DNA from: an uncultured Clostridia bacterium
Lineage (GTDB): Bacteria > Bacillota > Clostridia > Saccharofermentanales > DTU023
Direction: 5' to 3'
Length of the DNA: 33,019 bases
Assembly: GCA_937922005.1 (NCBI GenBank)
Contig: CAKZWV010000066.1
Span: 1 to 33,019 of the forward strand
Part shown: one piece after another, positions 1-7,224 of the stretch
How the letters are laid out: every line of letters starts with the position of its first letter
Numbering within the stretch: the first letter of the stretch is position 1
Position numbers and translations under genes: made by a program
The notes under the pieces: generated by a model
What the model was told of the DNA's origin: nothing
The model's input: the letters and a program-made list of their open reading frames with translations, nothing else
Databases searched by the model: none

Positions 1-40
1 TATTTGTTAAGAATCGTTAGGAATTGAAGAAGGGAGCAGT

Positions 41-1483
41 ATGGCGGAAGAAAAGAAAGCTTCTCAAGAAGCCACAGACTTGCAAAAAAAGCTTTGTTAT
101 AAGGAAAAGAATATTTGGGACAAATACTCCACAGACGAGGAGCGGCAGGCGATTACAGATTTTAACCGGGATTATATCCATTTCCTGAATGCCGCAAAGA
201 CCGAGCGTGAAGTGATTCATGAGTCGGTGAAGATGCTGGAGGCCAAGGGCTTCCAGAATTTAGAGTCGATGGAGAAGGCCAAGGCGGGCGATAAGGTTTA
301 TCTGAACCTACGCAATAAGGGCCTGCTGGCGGCTGTGGTCGGCAAGAAGGCCCCGGAAGAGGGCTTTAACCTCGTGGGGTCTCACATTGATTCACCCCGC
401 CTCGACCTCAAACCCAATGCTGTCTGGGAACAAAGTGACATGGTCTTTTTGAAGACCCACTATTATGGCGGCGTCAAAAAGTATCATTATGCTTCCACCC
501 AGCTGGCTATCCACGGAGTTGTAGTGAAGAAGGATGGGACGTCGGTCAATATTGTATTTGGTGAGGATCCTTCGGAGCCCTGCTTGACCATCGCTGATCT
601 TTTAATCCACCTCAGCCAAGAGCAGATGCAAAAGAAGGCCTCGGAGGTCATCACGGGCGAGAATCTCAAGCTTCTCGTTGGCGGCAAGCCCTACCCAGAC
701 GAGAATATTAACGAACGCTTTAAACTGCAATTTCTCCAGATTTTAAACGAGAAATATGGAATTGTCGAAAGAGACCTCCTGACGGCAGAGATTGAAGTCG
801 TTCCTGCCCATAAGGCAAGATTTGTGGGCTTTGATTCGGCCTTTGTCGGTGGCTACGGCCAGGACGACCGGGTCTGCGCCTATACCTCCCTCATGGCCCT
901 TTTGGATACCCCGACTGATGTTGAAAAGACCTACGCCATCTTGTTCTTTGATAAGGAAGAGGTGGGGAGCAATGGTAACACCGGAGCCAAGTCGGACGTT
1001 TACGCCCTGGCTTTGGATATCCTAGCTGAGAAGATGTTGGGCCGGGATCAGACAGCTGCCGAGAGGAGAGGGCTCATCATGAATACAACCCTCTTATCTT
1101 CTGACGTGACCGCAGCCTTTGACCCCAACTATCCTGAAGTTGCCGATCCGATGAACTTCTGCAAGGCTTCTTATGGCCTTGGCATCTGCAAATATTCCGG
1201 TGGCGGTGGCAAGGGGTCTACCTCAGATGCTTCTGCTGAGCTCTTTACCAAGGTTACCCGTCTATTAGATGACCATGATGTGGCTTGGCAGCAAGGCGAA
1301 CTAGGCCGGATTGACCTGGGTGGCGGCGGCACCATTGCCATGTTCTTTGCCAACCGGGGCTATGAAGTCATCGATTGTGGCGTAGCGCTTCTAGCCATGC
1401 ACTCTTGCTTTGAGATTTCTTCTGCCGTGGACGTCTATGAGACCTACAAGGCTTATAAGGTCTTTATGGAGAAGATGGCCTAG
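41..1483 (+). CDS. M18-family aminopeptidase (aspartyl aminopeptidase-like)
   Basis: This is a cytosolic dinuclear zinc exopeptidase that removes N-terminal residues from peptides; 480 aa is a normal length for bacterial M18 enzymes. Visible landmarks are the metal-binding GSHIDSPR motif (His115, Asp117), GYGQDDR (Asp275 is the likely bridging ligand), DKEEVGS (Glu306/Glu307, catalytic base and metal ligand) and a C-terminal AMHSCFEISS with His454. Glycine-rich loops (around SGGGGKGSTSD and DLGGGGT) precede the last motif, as in the family. The ATG follows a good purine-rich ribosome site (gaaggga). The gene is closed by a strong terminator at 1586-1616, so it is probably the end of its transcript. 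Substrate preference (acidic or other residues) cannot be told from the sequence. Family assignment is confident. Confidence 0.95.
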   Translation: MAEEKKASQEATDLQKKLCYKEKNIWDKYSTDEERQAITDFNRDYIHFLNAAKTEREVIHESVKMLEAKGFQNLESMEKAKAGDKVYLNLRNKGLLAAVVGKKAPEEGFNLVGSHIDSPRLDLKPNAVWEQSDMVFLKTHYYGGVKKYHYASTQLAIHGVVVKKDGTSVNIVFGEDPSEPCLTIADLLIHLSQEQMQKKASEVITGENLKLLVGGKPYPDENINERFKLQFLQILNEKYGIVERDLLTAEIEVVPAHKARFVGFDSAFVGGYGQDDRVCAYTSLMALLDTPTDVEKTYAILFFDKEEVGSNGNTGAKSDVYALALDILAEKMLGRDQTAAERRGLIMNTTLLSSDVTAAFDPNYPEVADPMNFCKASYGLGICKYSGGGGKGSTSDASAELFTKVTRLLDDHDVAWQQGELGRIDLGGGGTIAMFFANRGYEVIDCGVALLAMHSCFEISSAVDVYETYKAYKVFMEKMA

Positions 1484-1585
1484 GTAGGCCGGTGTCCTAG
1501 ATGGAGCAGATATCCTAGGAGAGCAACTTACTGATGTGGGGCCCCTGCCCCTGATATGTTTCACCCCTAGGAGAAAGCTAGTCCA

Positions 1586-1616
1586 AGGAGCCCCCCAAGG
1601 GGGCTCCTCCTTTTTT
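1586..1616 (+). terminator. Rho-independent terminator of the M18 gene
   Basis: A perfect 10-bp stem (aggagccccc at 1586-1595, gggggctcct at 1599-1608) with a 3-nt loop is followed by cc and six T. It lies about 100 nt after the aminopeptidase stop codon. Confidence 0.93.
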
Positions 1617-1644
1617 ATATAACTATACCTATGCTTATGCATTT

Positions 1645-1658
1645 GTGGTTATAACCAC
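1645..1658. promoter_or_regulatory. 14-bp perfect palindrome, possible operator
   Basis: GTGGTTATAACCAC is a perfect inverted repeat with no spacer. It lies between the terminator at 1586-1616 and the ATG at 1700. It is a plausible binding site for a dimeric regulator of the downstream pair. I could not identify a convincing -35/-10 pair around it, so its function is inferred only from symmetry and position. Confidence 0.35.
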
Positions 1659-1699
1659 TATTGGTCGAAACTTATATTTATAGAAACTTGTGCCTTCTC

Positions 1700-2107
1700 A
1701 TGTTTAAACCCGAAAAGAATCGTTTTAATAATCCAGGTCTTAACGAAGCTTATCTTAATGGCGACCGGATCTACCGCTTAAGTGGTTTCACCACGGTAGA
1801 TAAGGTGGATCGGAAAGCTCGAAATATTGCTGCCCACTTTAGTTTGGTCCGCATCATTGCGGTCCTTGTGGTGGTGATGATTTTTGTGATCCTGGCTGAC
1901 AAATATAATCCTTTTAAGGATACCAAAGAATTAAAGCGGATCTTTGGCTTCAAAGGCATTTATGATTCTGAGCAATATCTTGAATACCAAGAACAAGTCA
2001 AGAGAGAAAAAGAGGCAGAGAAGGAGAGAGAGAAGGCCGAAGAAGAATCTCGCCGTCGTCAGCAAAACGACGAGGAACCAGCACCTAGTGCTCCAGCCAC
2101 TCCATAA
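1700..2107 (+). CDS. Unknown single-pass membrane protein with charged coiled-coil tail
   Basis: I do not recognise a family. Counted from the ATG at 1700 (135 aa), residues 1-48 are polar and probably cytoplasmic. Residues about 49-66 form one hydrophobic segment (IIAVLVVVMIFVILA). The remainder is hydrophilic, with a Glu/Lys/Arg heptad-like stretch around residues 94-122 and a Pro/Ala/Ser tail. The size and plan resemble small bitopic division proteins such as FtsL/DivIC, but no signature supports that. An in-frame TTG at 1661 would add 13 residues. Neither start has a strong ribosome site; I prefer the ATG. The stop codon is 15 nt before the next ORF, also a bitopic protein, so the two are probably co-transcribed. 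Confidence 0.7.
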   Translation: MFKPEKNRFNNPGLNEAYLNGDRIYRLSGFTTVDKVDRKARNIAAHFSLVRIIAVLVVVMIFVILADKYNPFKDTKELKRIFGFKGIYDSEQYLEYQEQVKREKEAEKEREKAEEESRRRQQNDEEPAPSAPATP

Positions 2108-2122
2108 ATGAGAAAATGAGAG

Positions 2123-2995
2123 ATGATGAGTAAGAAAAAATCTAAGGAACCCCAAGCAGCACTGTCCGAATCTGCCAAATCTAATGGGTCTCATGAGACC
2201 TCTAAATTGTCCGAAGAAAAGCAAAATACAAAAGAAAAGCAAAATACAAGCAAGGAGACTCCCCAAGTACTCCGGGAAATTCCCAAAGTACCCCGGGAGG
2301 CCCCTCTGCCACCTGTTACTTCATCCGAGGCTTCTACGGATAAAAAACAACTGTGGGTTACAATCCTGATTGGCGTCTTGGTTTTAGGAAGCGTCTTTTA
2401 TGCCGTTGTTCAGCGGCGTTTTCTTTCCAGGAAATATCTGACCATGGAAAAGTCCAAGGATCATTTGGCAGAAACCTTGGCCCTGGATTTTGATCCTTCT
2501 CATCTGAAGACTCTGGCCCAGGATTCCCACAATCTCCACTATACTTTCAAAATTGAGGTGCAAGACCCCTTGCCCGTCATTGAAAAAAATGAGTATTACA
2601 GGAATCGGGTCCAGGAAGGCAAACGTTTTTATGCCGTGGATATGGCCTTAGACCTTGCCCTGCTAGATAAAGATAAGGGGAGTTCAGACTTAGTTTTTAC
2701 GGTTATCCTACCAGATATCGTTTTGGATGCCTTATTTGATCCAAGTTCCTTTGCCTTTGGATCCAATCGTTTTCGCCCCCTGACCTTAAACGGCACTAAT
2801 CCAAGCGTCCGAGCTCATTTTAAAGTTCCGGTTATGGCCAAGGATCCGGACGATCTGGCCAAACTTTTATCCAAAGCGCCCTTTTACTTTTATTTATCTT
2901 CTGAAGGTCAAGAAAATTATTACTTGTTTCCTCAAGAAATGATCCAGGTTGATGTCACACCAGCAGCACGGGCGGAAAAATCGCACAGCAAGTAA
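2123..2995 (+). CDS. Unknown bitopic membrane protein with extracytoplasmic domain
   Basis: I do not recognise a family. The 290-aa protein has a very polar N-terminus (residues 1-75, rich in Lys, Glu, Ser and Pro), one transmembrane helix at about 77-97 (LWVTILIGVLVLGSVFYAVV), and a soluble region of about 190 aa that is probably outside the cell. The N-terminus contains short repeats: an exact 18-bp tandem duplication at 2214-2249 encodes EKQNTK-type repeats, followed by PQVLREIPKVPREAP. The C-terminal region has no cysteines and no obvious catalytic motif. It starts 15 nt after the preceding small membrane protein and shares its topology, which suggests that they work together. A terminator at 3181-3206 follows. 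The ribosome site is weak (gagag). Confidence 0.75.
   Translation: MMSKKKSKEPQAALSESAKSNGSHETSKLSEEKQNTKEKQNTSKETPQVLREIPKVPREAPLPPVTSSEASTDKKQLWVTILIGVLVLGSVFYAVVQRRFLSRKYLTMEKSKDHLAETLALDFDPSHLKTLAQDSHNLHYTFKIEVQDPLPVIEKNEYYRNRVQEGKRFYAVDMALDLALLDKDKGSSDLVFTVILPDIVLDALFDPSSFAFGSNRFRPLTLNGTNPSVRAHFKVPVMAKDPDDLAKLLSKAPFYFYLSSEGQENYYLFPQEMIQVDVTPAARAEKSHSK
2214..2249 (+). repeat. Exact 18-bp tandem duplication inside a CDS
   Basis: The unit AAGAAAAGCAAAATACAA occurs twice head to tail (2214-2231 and 2232-2249), in frame, within the cytoplasmic N-terminus of the 2123-2995 gene. It encodes consecutive KQNT-type repeats. Confidence 0.9.
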
Positions 2996-3071
2996 ATGGC
3001 AAGTGAGGATTTGGCTAATAGGAAGGAACAATATGAAGGAAGGATTGAATAGACTTGAAAAGAATCAGAAG

Positions 3072-3115
3072 CTATAGATACTCTATAGATACTATAGAAG
3101 CTGGGAGAAGCTGGG
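3072..3115. repeat. Two adjacent micro-tandem repeats
   Basis: An 11-bp unit, ctatagatact, occurs at 3072-3082 and 3083-3093. It is followed by a 10-bp unit, agaagctggg, at 3096-3105 and 3106-3115. Both lie in non-coding DNA after the 2123-2995 gene. No function is evident; replication slippage is the simplest explanation. Confidence 0.85.
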
Positions 3116-3138
3116 GGGGCAAAATGGGAATGAGGAAT

Positions 3139-3168
3139 AATTGCACAAAATAACAGTTTTGTGCAATT
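3139..3168. other. 12-bp perfect hairpin in intergenic DNA
   Basis: AATTGCACAAAA (3139-3150) pairs perfectly with TTTTGTGCAATT (3157-3168) around a 6-nt loop. No T-run follows on either strand, so it is not a typical intrinsic terminator. It sits just upstream of the bidirectional terminator at 3181-3206, between convergent genes. It could be an operator dyad or an RNA-stabilising hairpin. Confidence 0.6.
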
Positions 3169-3180
3169 TAGCATATAGGG

Positions 3181-3206
3181 AAAAAGCCACCAAGCGATGG
3201 CTTTTT
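3181..3206. terminator. Bidirectional terminator between convergent genes
   Basis: AAAAAGCCA (3181-3189) pairs with TGGCTTTTT (3198-3206) across an 8-nt loop. T-runs occur downstream on both strands. It can end the plus-strand membrane-protein pair and the minus-strand exporter genes. Confidence 0.85.
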
Positions 3207-3228
3207 TCTTAGGATAATCTGGGGCATC

Positions 3229-3885
3229 TTATGCCTTTTCTTTCGGGTCGTCTGAGACTTGCTGCGCCTGTTTTTCCTTGACTTGCTGCACCTGCTTTTC
3301 CTTAGTTTCCTCGTTGTCCACTAAGCTGACCCGGCGACGATGCATATTTTTCCGGATTTCTTGCACGTCATGTTCTTGGGATAGATACTTTGCTTCGGCA
3401 AGTTTGCGACGATTTAAAAGTGGGTGTTTATACTGGGTGACTAGGTTAAAGATCGTTGAAACGAGTAAAATACCCATGGCTAAAGCTCCTGCAATCTCCA
3501 TGGTTTCAAGTCCCTTGGATAAGAAGCTGGGGATATCGTTTTTAACGAGGGTCAGCATAGTATCGTAGATCCCATAGCCGGGCACCAGGGGCAGCATGCC
3601 TACTAGGAGGAAAACCGTAGTTGGCGTCCGGAAAACCCTAGCATAGATCTCCGACATCAAAGCAAAAATTACTGTAGCAATAAAATAGGGGACAATCGCC
3701 CCGTCGATATATTGGTCCAGAACCTTATAAGCCAGCCAGGCAATTCCCCCGACACAAGACGAGTGAAAGAGGATTTTTCCTCGCAGGCCCATGACCATCC
3801 CGTAGGACATGGATCCCAGCAGGCCACCCAAAAAATGATATGCCCATTGTATAATGATATGTTGCGCCAATACCCATTCGCTCAT
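3229..3885 (-). CDS. ThrE/YjjB-like exporter subunit (C-terminal half of the ThrE family)
   Basis: This is the short partner of a split ThrE-type exporter. Known members move threonine/serine (ThrE) or small dicarboxylates (reported for YjjP/YjjB) out of the cell. The 218-aa protein has several hydrophobic segments over residues about 10-155. It carries the family-type loop PLVPGYGIYDTM, matching the conserved PG-G-Y region between helices. The C-terminal 60 residues are charged and cytoplasmic, with a 24-bp tandem duplication (3256-3303) encoding two copies of a KEKQxQQV unit. The gene lies 128 bp downstream of the larger subunit on the same strand. That gap holds a small dyad (ATATTC-4-GAATAT at 3918-3933) and a TATAAT-like box at 3999-4004. 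Family is confident; the exported solute is unknown. Confidence 0.85.
   Translation of the reverse strand: MSEWVLAQHIIIQWAYHFLGGLLGSMSYGMVMGLRGKILFHSSCVGGIAWLAYKVLDQYIDGAIVPYFIATVIFALMSEIYARVFRTPTTVFLLVGMLPLVPGYGIYDTMLTLVKNDIPSFLSKGLETMEIAGALAMGILLVSTIFNLVTQYKHPLLNRRKLAEAKYLSQEHDVQEIRKNMHRRRVSLVDNEETKEKQVQQVKEKQAQQVSDDPKEKA
3256..3303 (-). repeat. 24-bp in-frame tandem duplication in the yjjB-like gene
   Basis: Two head-to-tail 24-bp units (3256-3279 and 3280-3303) differ at two positions. They encode the repeated KEKQVQQV / KEKQAQQV segment of the cytoplasmic tail. Confidence 0.88.
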
Positions 3886-4013
3886 ACTTTTTCTTTGGTT
3901 CCTCTCTTAAAAATTCCATATTCTTACGAATATTCCCCAAAATTTTAAAAAATCGCAATCCTAAAATCTAAAGGCACCAATACCCATTATCCCATAGGAT
4001 TATAAAGCATTAT

Positions 4014-4784
4014 TTAGTAAAACATCGTAATGGCCATACCTGACCCAGCGGCCACGGCCATAGCAGTCAAAATGGTTTCCAGCAATTTCGTCATCCCCGC
4101 TAAATAATCCGTTTGAATAATATCCCTGATACTATTGGTAAGGGATATTCCCGGGAACAAGTACATAAAGGACCCTGGAATAATGACCCCCAGTTCGCTC
4201 TCGAGCCCTAGGAAAATCGCTGGATAAGCCAGGGTGGATACAATAAAGCCTCCCACAAGATTTACGAAGATGCTATTGGCTCGAACCGTCTTCAGAGGGA
4301 TCAAGACTAGGCGCAAGCATACATCAATGCAAAAGGCATAGAGGCAAGCTAAAAGGCTTCCTCCCAACATGAAGGTAAAACCCAGGCCTACAAAACCGCA
4401 GATCAGGATTTCCTGCCACAGGGGCGGGTCCTCCCGATTGAGGATTTCTTTGAATTGTTGGATGGCATCGGAAGGTGCAGGTTTTGTATTGGTAATATGG
4501 CGGGATAAGTTGTTGAGTTCAATGAGCTTTTGCATATTGACCGAGCGGTTTAGCACGTTTTTTTGTCCCTGATAGTAATAGCCATCGGGGGCCAAAAAAG
4601 AAATACTAAGAAACCTAGTCAAAACAAAGACTTCAATTTCTTTCATCCCATAGGCCTGAAGGATACGAAAGCCGGTATCTTCAGCCCGGTGCGTTTCGCT
4701 TCCCACGGCATTGATGGCATAGGTTGCCATAATGGCCAGGTCTAAATATTCATCATATATGGTTGGTTCTTTGGTTCTATTCAT
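4014..4784 (-). CDS. ThrE/YjjP-like exporter subunit (N-terminal half, DUF1212 type)
   Basis: This is the large subunit of the split ThrE-type exporter. The cytoplasmic N-terminal region carries the signature AINAVGSETHRAEDTGFRI. This corresponds to the G-A-E-T-x-R-x-E-D-T motif of YjjP/ThrE, a hydrolase-like fold implicated in substrate handling. The second half has about five hydrophobic segments and the typical PGISLTNSIRDI motif. I chose ATG 4784 (256 aa) because it gives the usual short lead-in before the motif and has a GGAAAG ribosome site nine bases upstream. A GTG at 4814 would add 10 residues. A promoter is visible at 4892-4920. The YjjB-like partner follows, and both are needed for transport in characterised systems. 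Confidence 0.86.
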   Translation of the reverse strand: MNRTKEPTIYDEYLDLAIMATYAINAVGSETHRAEDTGFRILQAYGMKEIEVFVLTRFLSISFLAPDGYYYQGQKNVLNRSVNMQKLIELNNLSRHITNTKPAPSDAIQQFKEILNREDPPLWQEILICGFVGLGFTFMLGGSLLACLYAFCIDVCLRLVLIPLKTVRANSIFVNLVGGFIVSTLAYPAIFLGLESELGVIIPGSFMYLFPGISLTNSIRDIIQTDYLAGMTKLLETILTAMAVAAGSGMAITMFY

Positions 4785-4891
4785 GACGATTCGCTTTCCA
4801 AGTTCGCGATTCACATTCGCTGTCCATAATACCGAGCCACAGCCTGGCCTTTATCTCAGAATTGATTGACCCATGCTTTTCGGCTTTCCAC

Positions 4892-4920
4892 AAGATACCC
4901 CAAGTTCAGGCATTTGTCAA
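4892..4920 (-). promoter_or_regulatory. Sigma-70-type promoter of the exporter pair
   Basis: On the minus strand, TTGACA (4915-4920) is separated by exactly 17 bp from TATCTT (4892-4897). A start near 4885 would leave a leader of about 100 nt before ATG 4784. Confidence 0.65.
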
Positions 4921-4974
4921 ACTTGTCCGACTAGGTCCCAAGGGGCTCAGACCGTCGCCGATTTTTCTAAGATT

Positions 4975-4983
4975 TGTTACAAT
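4975..4983 (+). promoter_or_regulatory. Candidate extended -10 promoter of the hydrolase-fold gene
   Basis: TGTTACAAT fits an extended -10 element (TG-N-TACAAT, box at 4978-4983). No good -35 is visible. Transcription from about 4990 would support ATG 5031 rather than the in-frame TTG at 4974 as the translation start. Confidence 0.4.
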
Positions 4984-5030
4984 CAGGGGCACGCAAGCAC
5001 CTTATTTGGAAAGGACAACAAATATTCCCT

Positions 5031-6164
5031 ATGAAATTTTTCCGCCCCCGTAGACGTCGACTTCAACCCTATGAAAAGGATTTTTTAAAAAGCTCCCGCC
5101 GACAAAATAAAGCCCGGTCCTCTAAGCGCTGGAAGCTTTTCAACTATACAGTCATCCTTTTGATTGCTGCCCTGGGGGTAGGGATTATTTATGGCATTAG
5201 TATTACTATGTCTGTTATCCGCAATGCCGACCGGCTCATGCGCCTACCGGCAGGGGAATTTAACCATATGGCAGGCAATCTGATGCCCCAGCATGAACAG
5301 GTCCTCTTTCCCTCCCGCAACCACGATATCAACCTTTCTGGCTGGTACTTCAAGGCACCAGAAGGGCCTGCCAAAGGAAATCTCATCTTGGTGCATAATA
5401 ACCGAGAGAACCGCCTCCAATTTGGCTTAGAGACCGCCAATTTGGCCCAGGTTCTTTTGAACCGAAAATTTAACCTCTTGATCTTTGACCTCCGCCATTC
5501 TGGAAAATCAGACGGCAAACTTTCCACCTATGGCTATGCGGAATATTTGGACCTCTTAGGGGCTATGGATTTTATGTACCAGGTGAGCGGAGATCGGAAC
5601 TTTATCCTTTTTGGGGTGGGAACGGGGTGTACGACCTCCCTTTTTGCCTTTGAGCGCCTCTTTCAAGATGCAAAAAATGAAGAAAAGTTGAAAGCAGAAA
5701 CAGCCGCCACAGCGGATAAAACTGGAAAAGATGATAAAAAAGATCAAGCATCTAATCCTGGGATTCAAGTTCAGGATATCAAGGCGATGATCTTAGATAC
5801 GCCTGCCAGTTCAGCCGACGATTATATCCGAGCCGAAATCAAAAGTGAGGGCTTTTGGAATCGTAACTATTACTATCCTTATATACCTCAGGCCGTCAAG
5901 GCCTCCATTGGTGACTTTGCTGAGGGCAATTTGGTACCCATCGTCACCTCGGTCCAAGCTCCTATCCTCATCCTTTATCCCCAATACGACAATGTGATAG
6001 GGACGGAGACAGTAGAAAATTTGTTGAAGGAACGTAATCGACTCAATCATGAGACGACCTATATTCACCGCTTTGAAGGTCTCCAGGGCCATCTCAATGC
6101 CTGGCAAGAGCGCCGGGAAGAGTATCAGGAAGCCTTGACAGAATTTTTGGACCGCTATTTTTAA
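5031..6164 (+). CDS. Membrane-anchored alpha/beta-hydrolase-fold protein, nucleophile Ser replaced by Gly
   Basis: The 377-aa protein has a basic N-terminus (RPRRRRLQ) and one transmembrane anchor at about residues 36-60, so the fold is expected outside the membrane. The core shows hydrolase-fold landmarks: LILVHNNRENR (oxyanion-loop region), LIFDLRHSGKSDG, a nucleophile-elbow segment FGVGTGCTTS, LILYPQYDNVIG (acid candidate Asp320) and GLQGHLNAW (His354). The elbow normally reads G-x-S-x-G. Here it is Gly195-Val-Gly197-Thr-Gly199, so Gly sits at the nucleophile position, with Cys200 close by. The DNA codon is clearly gga. The protein is either a pseudoenzyme or uses another residue. A Lys/Asp/Glu-rich insertion follows the elbow region. 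ATG 5031 was chosen; a TTG at 4974 would add 19 residues. Confidence 0.8.
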   Translation: MKFFRPRRRRLQPYEKDFLKSSRRQNKARSSKRWKLFNYTVILLIAALGVGIIYGISITMSVIRNADRLMRLPAGEFNHMAGNLMPQHEQVLFPSRNHDINLSGWYFKAPEGPAKGNLILVHNNRENRLQFGLETANLAQVLLNRKFNLLIFDLRHSGKSDGKLSTYGYAEYLDLLGAMDFMYQVSGDRNFILFGVGTGCTTSLFAFERLFQDAKNEEKLKAETAATADKTGKDDKKDQASNPGIQVQDIKAMILDTPASSADDYIRAEIKSEGFWNRNYYYPYIPQAVKASIGDFAEGNLVPIVTSVQAPILILYPQYDNVIGTETVENLLKERNRLNHETTYIHRFEGLQGHLNAWQERREEYQEALTEFLDRYF

Positions 6165-6187
6165 TATTCAATATAAATTTTTAATAT

Positions 6188-6216
6188 AAAAAAGCCACCC
6201 AGCTTTTAGGGGCGGC
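6188..6216 (-). terminator. Rho-independent terminator of the ZapA-like gene
   Basis: Read on the minus strand, GCCGCCC and GGGTGGC form a 7-bp stem (one G-T pair) around a 9-nt loop and are followed by six T. It lies about 80 nt after the ZapA-like stop codon, in AT-rich DNA between convergent genes. Confidence 0.75.
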
Positions 6217-6295
6217 AAGTAGTTCGGCAATATTCTAACACTAATATTCTTTTATTCTTAGCTATTTTATCTTAATATCTTAGTATTATATTACT

Positions 6296-7216
6296 TTAGA
6301 TATTATCTGCACCAGACGCTTGATTATCGTCGGGGGCAATGTAGAGTCTGTTGGCTTCTTCGGCTTCCAACTCATCTCCAGCGATGAAAGAAGACATCAT
6401 ACGATGTCGCCCCTGATTGGGGGGTATGCTTCCCTCTACAGGGTCTTTTTGGGGTGCTTGGCCTTTGTTAATCTTATCATAGTCTGAAATGAGACTTGTC
6501 AACCCCGAGGTCTTGGGCTTCGGTCTGGTTGCTAGAGAAAAGTCAGGGACATTAGGATGCAGAGGGGGTATCGTCGGCATAGGAACGTCTTTTTTACGTT
6601 GAAAGCCGGTTTCTTTTTGGTGATTTAGCTTTTGCTGCTTATTCATTTGCTGATTTTGCTTCTGCTGATTATTTGCTTCATCTACCTTCTTTTGGAGCTC
6701 TGTTGTCTCTTTTATTAGGTCGGACTTTTCCTTCTTAAGTTTATTCAGCTTGCTATATAACTCGCAAACTTTTTGCTCAAAATCCTGGACTTCCTTTTCT
6801 AGCAACTCATTATGAGCCTGAGCATCTTTTAATGAGGTCTGAAGATGATAGAGCTCCGTATCAAGCTCCGACATTTGCGACTTGACATTTTGGACCTCTT
6901 CTTCGGCCTGTTGTACCTGCTGTTGCCATTGCGACAAATGATTCGTATTATCCGAAACTTGGCCAGCCAGGTCAAAACGCTGCATCTCCGATTGATAAAA
7001 AGCATAGGAGGCGTTGAGGATAGCTAGACTAAGAGTATCCTGGAAATTGTTGGGAGCCTGGCTCAGGCGTTTGTTGGATGTTGATACTACCGTAATAAAC
7101 TGATTGGCTAAGCGTTCAACCTCCTTAGCGCAGGCATCTGTCATTGGGGTCCGTAACCGGTAAGTCATTAAGCCCACCTTCAATTGCACATGATTCTCTT
7201 TTCCTTCGTAAGGCAT
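6296..7216 (-). CDS. ZapA-like cell-division protein with long coiled-coil extension
   Basis: ZapA binds FtsZ and cross-links its filaments at the division ring. Residues about 9-80 look like a ZapA domain: a short beta strand (VQLKVGLMTYRL), then helix-forming DACAKEVERLANQF and NFQDTLSLAILNASYAFYQSE. Typical ZapA proteins are about 85-140 aa; this one is 306 aa. Residues about 93-185 form a continuous coiled coil, followed by a Gln/Asn/Lys-rich stretch (about 184-200) and a Pro-rich, probably disordered tail. ATG 7216 was chosen because it has a GGATGAGG ribosome site and begins 8 nt after the ksgA stop. An upstream start at 7255 would overlap ksgA. The tail could let one protein do the work of ZapA plus a bridging partner, but that is inference. 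Confidence 0.72.
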   Translation of the reverse strand: MPYEGKENHVQLKVGLMTYRLRTPMTDACAKEVERLANQFITVVSTSNKRLSQAPNNFQDTLSLAILNASYAFYQSEMQRFDLAGQVSDNTNHLSQWQQQVQQAEEEVQNVKSQMSELDTELYHLQTSLKDAQAHNELLEKEVQDFEQKVCELYSKLNKLKKEKSDLIKETTELQKKVDEANNQQKQNQQMNKQQKLNHQKETGFQRKKDVPMPTIPPLHPNVPDFSLATRPKPKTSGLTSLISDYDKINKGQAPQKDPVEGSIPPNQGRHRMMSSFIAGDELEAEEANRLYIAPDDNQASGADNI

Positions 7217-7224
7217 AGCATTCC

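Noticed and set aside
1700..2995. Toxin-antitoxin or defence pair
   Set aside because: Both products are bitopic membrane proteins without nuclease, kinase or DNA-binding motifs. Only close spacing suggested it.
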